This document shows, piece by piece, positions 13,369 to 20,497 of a DNA stretch of 22,302 nucleotides (position 1 is the first letter of the stretch; each line of letters starts with the position of its first letter). The stretch covers positions 2,967 through 25,268 of the forward strand of contig DAWM01000012.1 of the NCBI GenBank assembly GCA_002505945.1. The letters run 5' to 3'. The DNA is from Candidatus Woesearchaeota archaeon UBA119. Lineage in GTDB: Archaea; Nanobdellota; Nanobdellia; Woesearchaeales; UBA119. The notes beneath the pieces are model-generated. The model did not search any database and was not told the origin of the DNA. It was given only the letters and a program-made list of their open reading frames with translations. The position numbers and the translations under genes were made by a program.

Positions 13369-14100
13369 ATGAAGCCTAAACAAGATATTCCCATACCATA
13401 TTCATCCCCTGAGGATGAGATAGATAAGTATATTGAGCTTAATAAGCCTAAACAAGAAAAGAAGATACCTGACCTATTATTTAAAATTCTTGTTATTATT
13501 TCGGTTTTCTTGATTTTCATTGGCTTTTATTCCACCTTCTTTGTAGAGCATCTTGAACAGCCCTCAAATGTGCCAAGCTTGGATGATCCCCATATAGAAT
13601 ATCTTCTTCAGCAGATAAAATTAAACAATACCGAAATAAAGAAAGAGAAGGAGATGGATATGGTATTGTTGCTCAACTATTACAAGAATTATGAGGATTT
13701 TCGTTTAAAGGCCTTGGCAGATTACATATCCTCCAAATCCTGCAGGGATTATGAAGGTTGCGCTCCTTTAGCCCTTTATTTGTTTGTAAGGGATTCCATA
13801 AACTATGTCCCTGATCCACTGCAAGATTATTTTGAGCATCCTTTAGAGGTCTTGATATCTCATTCCGCTGATTGTGATGGCATGTCCATCCTCTTAGCCA
13901 ACCTCTTAGGGCAGATTGGTATAAGAACCCGGTTTGTACTGATAGAAGGCCACATATATGTTAATGCTTACATGCCTGACATCCCTCTTAGTAAGAAAAT
14001 TGAAGGCAATTGGGTAGCTTTAGACCCCACTTGCAAGGAGTGCAAGTTTGGTGAGGTTCCTTTTTCAGATACATTTGAGCAGAGACAGGTAATTATTTAA
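13369..14100 (+). CDS. membrane-anchored transglutaminase-like (cysteine protease fold) protein
   Basis: This 243-residue protein has a cytosolic lysine-rich N-terminus, one transmembrane helix (about 38-58) and a transglutaminase-like domain. Its triad is visible as C169 in SADCDGMSILLANLLG, H195 in EGHIYV and D219 in WVALDPTC. Such domains cleave or cross-link peptides, or act as papain-like proteases. N-in topology puts the domain outside the cell. Extra cysteine pairs (C125/C131 and C222/C225) may form disulfides or bind metal. The substrate is unknown. The promoter at 13325-13337 gives a leader of about 10 nt. Confidence 0.8.
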   Translation: MKPKQDIPIPYSSPEDEIDKYIELNKPKQEKKIPDLLFKILVIISVFLIFIGFYSTFFVEHLEQPSNVPSLDDPHIEYLLQQIKLNNTEIKKEKEMDMVLLLNYYKNYEDFRLKALADYISSKSCRDYEGCAPLALYLFVRDSINYVPDPLQDYFEHPLEVLISHSADCDGMSILLANLLGQIGIRTRFVLIEGHIYVNAYMPDIPLSKKIEGNWVALDPTCKECKFGEVPFSDTFEQRQVII

Positions 14101-14156
14101 AAGACGAGACTAAAACTAACACTTTTAAGTGATAAATAAAGCCTCTTCTTTTTAAT
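14101..14156. other. intergenic between convergent genes
   Basis: This AT-rich stretch after the transglutaminase-like gene carries AAAGACGAG (14100-14108), also present at 7337-7345 beside repeat copy A. No gene is visible. Confidence 0.5.
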
Positions 14157-14220
14157 CCCAAAAATTCACAATTTTTGTGGGGGTTAAACACCCCGCCCTT
14201 TCGGGTAAATTTTTAGGATA
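14157..14220 (-). repeat. dispersed structured repeat, copy B
   Basis: Read on the minus strand, this element carries TATCC-T-AAAAATTTA, then CCCGAAAGGG (a GNRA-capped 3-bp hairpin), GGGGTGTTTAACCCC (a second hairpin) and AAAAATTGTGAATTTTT (a third hairpin). It aligns over its whole length with the plus-strand sequence at 7317-7382. It begins 10 bp past the Taw3 stop, so it is probably transcribed as the Taw3 3' end and may act as terminator or RNA-stabilising element. Confidence 0.7.
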
Positions 14221-14230
14221 TGATTTTTCT

Positions 14231-14827
14231 CTAATCCTCACTCAGAAAATCTTTGTTTTTTTCTATTTCAGTGAGAAACCTTTCTATCTTTTTATGAGCC
14301 CTCTCAAGCTTTTCATTAGCTTCTTTACAGAATTCTTCAAGCATCTCATCATTTGCAATAATCCTATTTGATTTGGAAAAAGGCATAGCCAAAATCTCAG
14401 TAGAAGAGCATTCTAGTACTACCTTATTGTCCTTAACAGAGATTATTCCACTTTTCTTCCAGCCAGCCTCTTTAGCGAGCTTAAGCATCCTTAACCCTTT
14501 ATCTACATTCTTTGTAGCAATATGAAGTATTACACTTTCAAACTTTAAACTACACTTTTCTTCAATCAAAGAAATACCCCTTAGATCTTCAATACAGACC
14601 TTTGAATGACTCTTAAAGAGCCATGCCTTTCTGTGCTTAGTCATTCCTTCTTTTTCCTTTACAATAGAAATCCTTCCAGAGCAAGAACTAGTAGTAACGA
14701 AATCAGGGAGTTGATTTATTTTATCAACTAAAGGAACAATAGGCTTGTCTATGCTTCCCTTACTGGATTTATCCTGATTAAGCTTTTTTAACACTTCCAG
14801 TTTTATTTTTCTGAATCCTGTTTGCAT
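14231..14827 (-). CDS. taw3: tRNA(Phe) wyosine methyltransferase Taw3 (TYW3-like)
   Basis: Taw3 methylates the wyosine-type base at position 37 of tRNA-Phe using S-adenosylmethionine. The 198-residue protein shows the family start (DKPIVPLVDKINQL), the highly conserved TTSSCSGRISI near residue 46, a central WLFKSHS segment and the later CSSTEILAMP. Length and motifs agree with archaeal TYW3. The ATG at 14827 is chosen because the minus-strand TATA-like ATTATAAAC at about 14850-14858 places initiation almost on it (leaderless). A TTG nine bases upstream is less likely. Other Taw genes are not in this window. Confidence 0.9.
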   Translation of the reverse strand: MQTGFRKIKLEVLKKLNQDKSSKGSIDKPIVPLVDKINQLPDFVTTSSCSGRISIVKEKEGMTKHRKAWLFKSHSKVCIEDLRGISLIEEKCSLKFESVILHIATKNVDKGLRMLKLAKEAGWKKSGIISVKDNKVVLECSSTEILAMPFSKSNRIIANDEMLEEFCKEANEKLERAHKKIERFLTEIEKNKDFLSED

Positions 14828-14849
14828 AAAAGCCAATTCTAGCTTTTTA

Positions 14850-14858
14850 GTTTATAAT
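14850..14858 (-). promoter_or_regulatory. TATA box of taw3
   Basis: ATTATAAAC on the minus strand lies about 25-27 bases from the ATG at 14827, which implies a leaderless transcript and settles the start choice. Confidence 0.5.
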
Positions 14859-14882
14859 CTTTTCTTGTCCCCAAGCATTGTT

Positions 14883-14972
14883 ATTATCCTATAGTGATTA
14901 AAACATTTTTTAAACATTCCTTTAATATGAGAAGTGGAGGGATTTTTGTTAAATTATCCTATTAACAATTAA
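14883..14972. repeat. pair of direct repeats in divergent promoter region
   Basis: ATTATCCTAT occurs at 14883-14892 and 14953-14962, exactly 70 bases apart. Each copy is followed by a similar ATTAAA. The pair lies between taw3 and the pilus-like operon and could be an operator pair. Confidence 0.4.
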
Positions 14973-14990
14973 ATTTTTTGGTGTCCGGAC

Positions 14991-16763
14991 ATGGAAGATA
15001 AAGGAGAAGTAACTACATTAGTGGACTCTTTATTTAATTTGATAAAGGAAAAGAAAGAGATTTCTATTCCAGATGCTGCCAAGATTCTTGAGACTAATCC
15101 TAAAGTAGTAGAACAATGGGCGCTCTTTCTTGAGGAAGAAGGCTTTGTTACCATTAATTATGGCTTATCTTCACCCACAATAAAGTATAAGAGTTCTGAG
15201 AATTTCAAACCCATAGAGCCATCTGATGAAGAGGATTTCAATGTGGAGAATGTAGATGTTGCCTCCAAGATTAAGGAAGTTGAGGACGATTTAAAGAATA
15301 ATCAAAAACTAAGTGCTGAAATGGCAAATAGGATTATCAATAGCCTTAACAAGATTTTTTCAGCAGTATCTTCTCATTACGATGACAAAGCCTTTGTTTC
15401 AAAATTAAAGGAGAAATACCAATTGATAAACAAGGTGTTGAATCAGATTGCTTCCGGTAAAATTTCTTCTTTCAAAGCAAAGGTTGCCCACAACACTATT
15501 CTGAAGAATCTAGAGGATATGAGGAATCAGATTCTAGAAAAGATAAACTCAGATGAACAGGTCAAGCTTGATCAGATGAAAAGCAATCTTGCTTCAGAAG
15601 AAGGGAAAAAACCAGAAATCTTCTCAGACATCAAATATCTTCTGCAACAGGCTCAGGAATACTCTAAGAAGGGTGAACTTGATAAGGCTCGGCAGCTTTA
15701 TAAGAAAATATCTGAGTTGAAATCAAAGATACCTGAGATATATTACAAGAAAAACCTTGAGCTCGTAGAGAACATAGTTGATTTTGACAAGCAACTGATT
15801 GAAAACCTCAAAGAGAAGGCAACCAAGGATTTTGATATGAAAGAGAAGCAGATTATGATACTTCTTTCCCAAGCAAAAAGTTATGCTGCCCGAGATAAGA
15901 TTGAGATGGCAGATAACTCTCTGAAAAAAGCAACTGACCTCTTTAATGAACTCCCCTCAGGGTTTATTCAAAGAAAGACAGAGCTACAGAATAAAATGCT
16001 GCAAATGAAGTCAAGACTACTTCAAATAAAGAATAAGGTGGAAACCAAGAAATATTCCTTATTGGAAGATAAGTTGAAAGCGGTAATAAAAAAAATAGAC
16101 AACCTCCTTCAGAAGAAGGAGATAGATGAAGCAAAGAATCTCCTAAATCTTGGTCAGCGACTTATAACCATGATACCCAAGGAATTTTATGCGGAGAAAA
16201 AAGAGCTTAATAATGAGCTAATACAGGCTTCTCAGCGCCTGGATATTGTTTCAGAAGAGGTTCAAAAGGAAAAGTTTGAGGAGCAAATGTCAAATGTGAA
16301 AGCCCAGATTAAGTTGATTGAAAAGGCAGTTAAGGCGGGTAAAACCGATTTTGCTGTTAAAAATTACATAGAAGCAGCTTCTCTTTTTAAGCAACTTCCT
16401 GAAGGTTTCTTAAAGGAAAAAAATCCAGTGCAAGAGAAACTCTTGGATCTTTACTCCCAGATTAATGAGATGGTATTAAAGGAAAAAGTCAAGCGATTCT
16501 CTTATGATTTCAATAAAATAAAAGAGCTTCTTGAGGAGGCCAATAAGCTAATAGATGCGAATAAGCTAAAGGAAGCACAGGATTATTATGAGAGAATCCT
16601 AAAGTTATATGACAAATTGCCTGCAGGCTTTTTAGAGAGAAAAACAATGCTACGACTCAATATCTTGAATCTGTATGATAAGATAAGAGATAAGTATAAT
16701 GATATGAATAAGAATCTGTTGTCTTCCCTGAAGTTGCTTCCAAGTGAAGAAAGTGAGAAATAA
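14991..16763 (+). CDS. winged-helix-like protein with five 74-residue helical repeats
   Basis: This 590-residue protein has an N-terminal helix-turn-helix-like domain (about 1-68, with ISIPDAAKILET and WALFLEEEGFVTI) that resembles a winged helix. A linker and coiled region run to about 205, then five helical repeats. Each repeat has the form A-x-x-LY/LF-x-x-LP-x-GF-x-x-K. Its conserved proline falls at 248, 322, 396, 470 and 544, a period of exactly 74. There is no signal or transmembrane segment, so it is cytosolic. It is the first gene of an operon with a secretion ATPase and two membrane platform proteins, so it may be a regulator or scaffold of the assembly machine. The start uses GGTG 7 nt upstream. 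I do not recognise the family. Confidence 0.7.
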   Translation: MEDKGEVTTLVDSLFNLIKEKKEISIPDAAKILETNPKVVEQWALFLEEEGFVTINYGLSSPTIKYKSSENFKPIEPSDEEDFNVENVDVASKIKEVEDDLKNNQKLSAEMANRIINSLNKIFSAVSSHYDDKAFVSKLKEKYQLINKVLNQIASGKISSFKAKVAHNTILKNLEDMRNQILEKINSDEQVKLDQMKSNLASEEGKKPEIFSDIKYLLQQAQEYSKKGELDKARQLYKKISELKSKIPEIYYKKNLELVENIVDFDKQLIENLKEKATKDFDMKEKQIMILLSQAKSYAARDKIEMADNSLKKATDLFNELPSGFIQRKTELQNKMLQMKSRLLQIKNKVETKKYSLLEDKLKAVIKKIDNLLQKKEIDEAKNLLNLGQRLITMIPKEFYAEKKELNNELIQASQRLDIVSEEVQKEKFEEQMSNVKAQIKLIEKAVKAGKTDFAVKNYIEAASLFKQLPEGFLKEKNPVQEKLLDLYSQINEMVLKEKVKRFSYDFNKIKELLEEANKLIDANKLKEAQDYYERILKLYDKLPAGFLERKTMLRLNILNLYDKIRDKYNDMNKNLLSSLKLLPSEESEK

Positions 16764-16801
16764 TCATCTTTTCATTTAAAAATTAGAAGAGGTTGGTGAA
16801 C

Positions 16802-18409
16802 ATGCCAAATCAACAAACCAAGGAAAAGGAGAAAACTCAACCTAGCTTTCGGATTCCTGGATCAAACTCCCCTAATAAGGCCTCATCTCAATCTCCTTCT
16901 CCTTCAGGGGAGAATCAATCCCCCAAAAAGTCAAAAGAAAAGCCAAAAGATGACATAAAGGTTCTTTCTTCCTATGAATTGAATGTTAATGGTCTGATTG
17001 TGAACATAAAAATCCTTCTCAAAAAGGGGGCATTTGTTCCAGAGTACCATATTTCCATCATCAATATCAGTCAAGTTACCAAGGTAGTATTAGATAAAAT
17101 CAAAGATGAATTTGTCCGGAAGGTTCAGATAGGTGAGATAGATTTATCCAAATCTGCTGGCTTTGATGAGATAAAGGATCAGTTTTCAGGTGAGATTCAG
17201 TTATTAATCAAGAAGTATTTTCCACACATTGATGAAAAAACAACCAACCTTTTGGTCAATCATCTTATTCAGGAGAATATTGGTCTAGGCAAGATAGATA
17301 TCATTCTAAAAGATCCGAATCTAGAGGAAATTGCAGTGAACAGTTCTCAAGAGCCCATTTGGGTTTATCACAGGAAGCACAAATGGCTTAAGACTAATGT
17401 TTATGTTTCTTCAGAGGACAAAATCAGGCATTATGCTACAATGATAGGAAGAGAGATTGGAAAGGAGATAACTGTGCTAAAGCCCTTGATGGATGCCCAC
17501 CTCTCTACTGGAGACAGGGTTAACTCTACCCTTTATCCAATCTCTTCTTTTGGTAATACAATCACAATTAGAAAGTTTGCTACCAAGCCTTGGACAATAA
17601 CTGATTTCATCAGAACAGGAACAATTGGCTATGAAGCTGCTGCAATGCTCTGGCTTGCTGTGGAGAACGAGCTTTCCATTCTTATAACAGGCGGAACAGG
17701 TTCAGGAAAGACCTCTATGTTGAATGTGGTTGCGAACTTCTTCCCACCCAACCAGAGGATAATCTCTATTGAAGATACGAGAGAAATTACTCTTCCAAAG
17801 AACCTCCATTGGGTTCCAACCGAAACAAGACTCCCAAATCCCGAAGGCAAAGGAGAGGTAACTATGTTAGACTTAGTAGTGAACTCCTTAAGGATGCGTC
17901 CAGACAGGGTTGTAGTAGGAGAGATTAGAAGGAAAAGGGAAGCAGAGGTCTTGTTTGAAGCAATGCATACAGGCCACTCTGTTTATGCTACTTTGCATGC
18001 TAACAATGCCGAAGAGACTATTCAGAGGTTGGTAAATCCTCCGATTGAGATTCCAGCTCAAATGCTTTCAGCAATTTCATTAATATGCGTCCAATACAGG
18101 AATAGAAGAACAGGAAATCGGGTTACGTTGCAGTTAGCGGAAGTAGATAAGGAAGGAAATTCTAATGTTATAATGCAGTATAATGTCTCAAAGCAAGAGA
18201 TGAATTTCCTCCAAACTCCTAGGAGACTGTTTGATACTATTACTCTTTACACGGGAATGTCAGAAGATCAGATTAGGACTGATCTTGAAGACAAAAAAGA
18301 GATTCTTCAATGGTTGGTTTCTAAGAATATAAATGACATCCATAAGATTGGTTCAATCATGGCTCATTATTATCTCAGAAAATATACCATTCAAAACAAT
18401 GACTCTTAA
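16802..18409 (+). CDS. type IV pilus/secretion-type ATPase (CpaF/TadA/VirB11-like)
   Basis: This hexameric ATPase powers assembly or export of pilin-like subunits. The 535-residue protein has a proline/serine/lysine-rich, disordered N-terminus (1-55), an N-terminal domain, then the RecA-like core. Walker A is GGTGSGKT at about 297-304, followed by an Asp box (ISIEDTREI), a Walker B region RPDRVVVGEIR at about 366-376, and a His box MHTGHSVYATLHANN near 388-402. The ATG at 16802 is chosen over TTG and GTG codons just upstream because GAGGT and GGTGA precede it. It lies 38 bp after the repeat protein gene and upstream of two TadC-like genes, so it is part of that operon. Confidence 0.92.
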   Translation: MPNQQTKEKEKTQPSFRIPGSNSPNKASSQSPSPSGENQSPKKSKEKPKDDIKVLSSYELNVNGLIVNIKILLKKGAFVPEYHISIINISQVTKVVLDKIKDEFVRKVQIGEIDLSKSAGFDEIKDQFSGEIQLLIKKYFPHIDEKTTNLLVNHLIQENIGLGKIDIILKDPNLEEIAVNSSQEPIWVYHRKHKWLKTNVYVSSEDKIRHYATMIGREIGKEITVLKPLMDAHLSTGDRVNSTLYPISSFGNTITIRKFATKPWTITDFIRTGTIGYEAAAMLWLAVENELSILITGGTGSGKTSMLNVVANFFPPNQRIISIEDTREITLPKNLHWVPTETRLPNPEGKGEVTMLDLVVNSLRMRPDRVVVGEIRRKREAEVLFEAMHTGHSVYATLHANNAEETIQRLVNPPIEIPAQMLSAISLICVQYRNRRTGNRVTLQLAEVDKEGNSNVIMQYNVSKQEMNFLQTPRRLFDTITLYTGMSEDQIRTDLEDKKEILQWLVSKNINDIHKIGSIMAHYYLRKYTIQNNDS

Positions 18410-18473
18410 TCATCTAAGCTTTATTTGTTGTTAATATTACCAAGCATACTAAAGTCATATTAGTGATTATAAG

Positions 18474-19277
18474 ATGGTGAGGACCCCGCCTTTTGTGGAT
18501 AAGTATAAACTCAAGAAAGAGCTTCATACTGCAAAGTATAAAGGAAGTTTTGACGATTTTCTTAAGAAAACCTATTTCTTATCATTTTTCTTTGCCTTTG
18601 TAATTACCTTGTCAGCTGGTTTAGCCTTTAGGCTGATTGAGAAACCTCTTATTCTCTTAGCCCTTTTTCCTATCATTTTCATATTTTTCTTCTTCATATT
18701 CCTCGGGTATCCTGCCGTAATGATTATTAAAAGACGGAAAAAATATGATAGAGAGGTTCTCTTTGCAGGAAGATATCTCTTGATTAAGCTTCAATCTGGT
18801 GAACCCCTCTTTAAATGCCTCATAGATGCTTCTAATAGCTATGGAGTTTCATCTACACTATTCAAAGAGATTGTAAACACAATAATGTCAGGTGTGCCCA
18901 TAGAGAAGGCATTGGAGGAAGCTCGAGAATATTCCCCCTCTGATAAATTCAAAAGAATCCTTACCCAGATTCTTACTGCAACTAAAACAGGTGCTGATGT
19001 CGCATCCTCTCTTAGACAGATTCTAGATTCAATAAGGGATGAACAGATGAATGAAATCAGGGCTTATGGCAAGAAGTTAAATGCTGTAGTAATGTTTTAT
19101 TTGGTATTGGGTGGCGTGCTTCCAGCTATAGCGATGGTTCTCGGAGTTATTGTAATGTCTGTAATGGGACTTGAAACAAGTGTGCTTTTCTTCCTTGCTC
19201 TCCTGTTTGCCTTGTTTATATTCCAGTTTATATTCGTGCTTAATGCGAAATCCTCTCAACCGGCGGTGTCGTTATGA
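18474..19277 (+). CDS. T2SF-domain membrane platform protein 1 (TadB/FlaJ-like)
   Basis: This 267-residue protein has two N-terminal membrane segments (about 34-53 and 58-78), a cytosolic T2SF-type helical domain (about 92-200, with GEPLFKCLIDAS and SGVPIEKALEEA), and two C-terminal membrane segments (about 204-231 and 236-256). Such proteins form the inner-membrane platform to which the ATPase docks. It overlaps the next gene by 4 bp (ATGA), and the two together supply two T2SF modules, as in Tad and archaeal FlaJ systems. The start at 18474 lacks a strong ribosome site. Confidence 0.87.
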   Translation: MVRTPPFVDKYKLKKELHTAKYKGSFDDFLKKTYFLSFFFAFVITLSAGLAFRLIEKPLILLALFPIIFIFFFFIFLGYPAVMIIKRRKKYDREVLFAGRYLLIKLQSGEPLFKCLIDASNSYGVSSTLFKEIVNTIMSGVPIEKALEEAREYSPSDKFKRILTQILTATKTGADVASSLRQILDSIRDEQMNEIRAYGKKLNAVVMFYLVLGGVLPAIAMVLGVIVMSVMGLETSVLFFLALLFALFIFQFIFVLNAKSSQPAVSL

Positions 19278-20410
19278 AACCAGATAAGGCTAAAAATGAA
19301 TCTGAAAAAGGATTTTCTTTCTTCCATGAGCTTGGTAGGGTTATTATCCCAAACAAAATCAGACCAAGATTAAGGGATTACTTGCTTAAGGCTGGAATAG
19401 AAGAAGTACCTTATTCATTAATTGGCATAATTGTGGTACTTGCCCTTTTATTTTCAGGGATATATGTAGTTTTTTCTGTAGTGCCTTCATTAGAAAAAGT
19501 AACCCTTCCTGGTTTAGCTAGACCCCTGACTTTCTTTGAATCACTTGGCTTGATTCTAATCAACAAAACAGTTTTTGTGAATTTTCTGAAGGTCTTTGGT
19601 TTCCTTTTCCTTGCACTTATAGGTTCTTTGTTTTTGGTATTCATACTTTTTTATGTTTATTTTGAGTATAGAATATTTCGTAGAACCGTTTCCATGGAGA
19701 AGATGTTGCCTGATTTCCTTAGACAGGTTTCGCAGAACCTGAAAGCAGGTTTGACCCTTGATAAAGCCCTATGGAATTCAATAGATCCTGCTTATCAAGA
19801 ATTAAGCTTTGAAATCCGGTTAATGGCCAAGAGGGTAATGGTAGGTGAAGATTTAGTTTCTGCGATGTTTAATCTGGCCAAGAAATACAACTCACCTGAA
19901 TTGTTAAGGACTTTCTCTTTGCTTGCAGAGAGCAATAAAAGTGGCAGTGAGATGGCTTATATTGTAGATAATGTGGTAGATAGCCTTGAGAAAAACAAAA
20001 GTCTTAAAGAAGAGATTAGAGCAACCTCTACTGCTTATACAATTTTCATTTCGGTTATTGTTATAATAATTATCCCATTGCTGTTTTCACTTGCTTTCAA
20101 CTTAGTTGGAGTGTTAGAAAGTATATCTCAAAAATTCTCCAATGTAGGCCAGGTTCAAGGAGCAAACCTTCCTTTAAATATTGCTGATTTGAATATTACT
20201 TTTGATCCTTCACTGCTTTATTATTTTATAATAGGAGCAGTAATTATTTCAAGTTTTACTGCTTCGCTTCTGATTTCTGTTATAAGGAATGGTGATTTGA
20301 GGGCTTCGCCTAAATATGTTATTATTTATTGCACCCTCTCAATACTGACCTTCTTAGGTGTCTTTAATGTGATTTCAACTTTATTCGGTTCACTCTTCTC
20401 TGCTTTGTAG
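19274..20410 (+). CDS. T2SF-domain membrane platform protein 2 (TadC/FlaJ-like)
   Basis: This 378-residue protein has membrane segments at about 46-70, 106-130, 255-281, 314-337 and 347-372, and a T2SF domain at about 143-250 (LPDFLRQVSQNLKAGLTLDKAL, then LLAESNKSGSEMAYIVD). It is the partner of the previous gene and completes the platform. The start ATG overlaps the previous stop. It ends the operon; a 6-bp hairpin AGTGGC/GCCACT at 20411-20429 follows at once and may help end transcription. No prepilin peptidase or pilin gene follows. Confidence 0.87.
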   Translation: MKPDKAKNESEKGFSFFHELGRVIIPNKIRPRLRDYLLKAGIEEVPYSLIGIIVVLALLFSGIYVVFSVVPSLEKVTLPGLARPLTFFESLGLILINKTVFVNFLKVFGFLFLALIGSLFLVFILFYVYFEYRIFRRTVSMEKMLPDFLRQVSQNLKAGLTLDKALWNSIDPAYQELSFEIRLMAKRVMVGEDLVSAMFNLAKKYNSPELLRTFSLLAESNKSGSEMAYIVDNVVDSLEKNKSLKEEIRATSTAYTIFISVIVIIIIPLLFSLAFNLVGVLESISQKFSNVGQVQGANLPLNIADLNITFDPSLLYYFIIGAVIISSFTASLLISVIRNGDLRASPKYVIIYCTLSILTFLGVFNVISTLFGSLFSAL

Positions 20411-20429
20411 AGTGGCTATACTTGCCACT
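20411..20429 (+). terminator. weak hairpin after the pilus-like operon
   Basis: AGTGGC (20411-20416) and GCCACT (20424-20429) form a 6-bp stem with a 7-nt loop, directly after the stop codon. No T-run follows, so termination is only a possibility. Confidence 0.3.
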
Positions 20430-20452
20430 GGACAGCTTAGGATAGATGGGAA

Positions 20453-20464
20453 AATTTAAAATAC
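20453..20464 (+). promoter_or_regulatory. TATA box of thermosome gene
   Basis: AATTTAAAATAC places initiation near 20484, giving a leader of about 14 nt that consists almost only of the ribosome site AAAGGAGGG (20483-20491). Confidence 0.55.
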
Positions 20465-20497
20465 TCTTTTCTATTCTCCTTCAAAGGAGGGATGAAA

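Noticed and set aside
14837..14990. Search for an additional small gene between taw3 and the repeat-protein gene
   Set aside because: No open frame with a ribosome site was found; the stretch holds promoters and direct repeats only.
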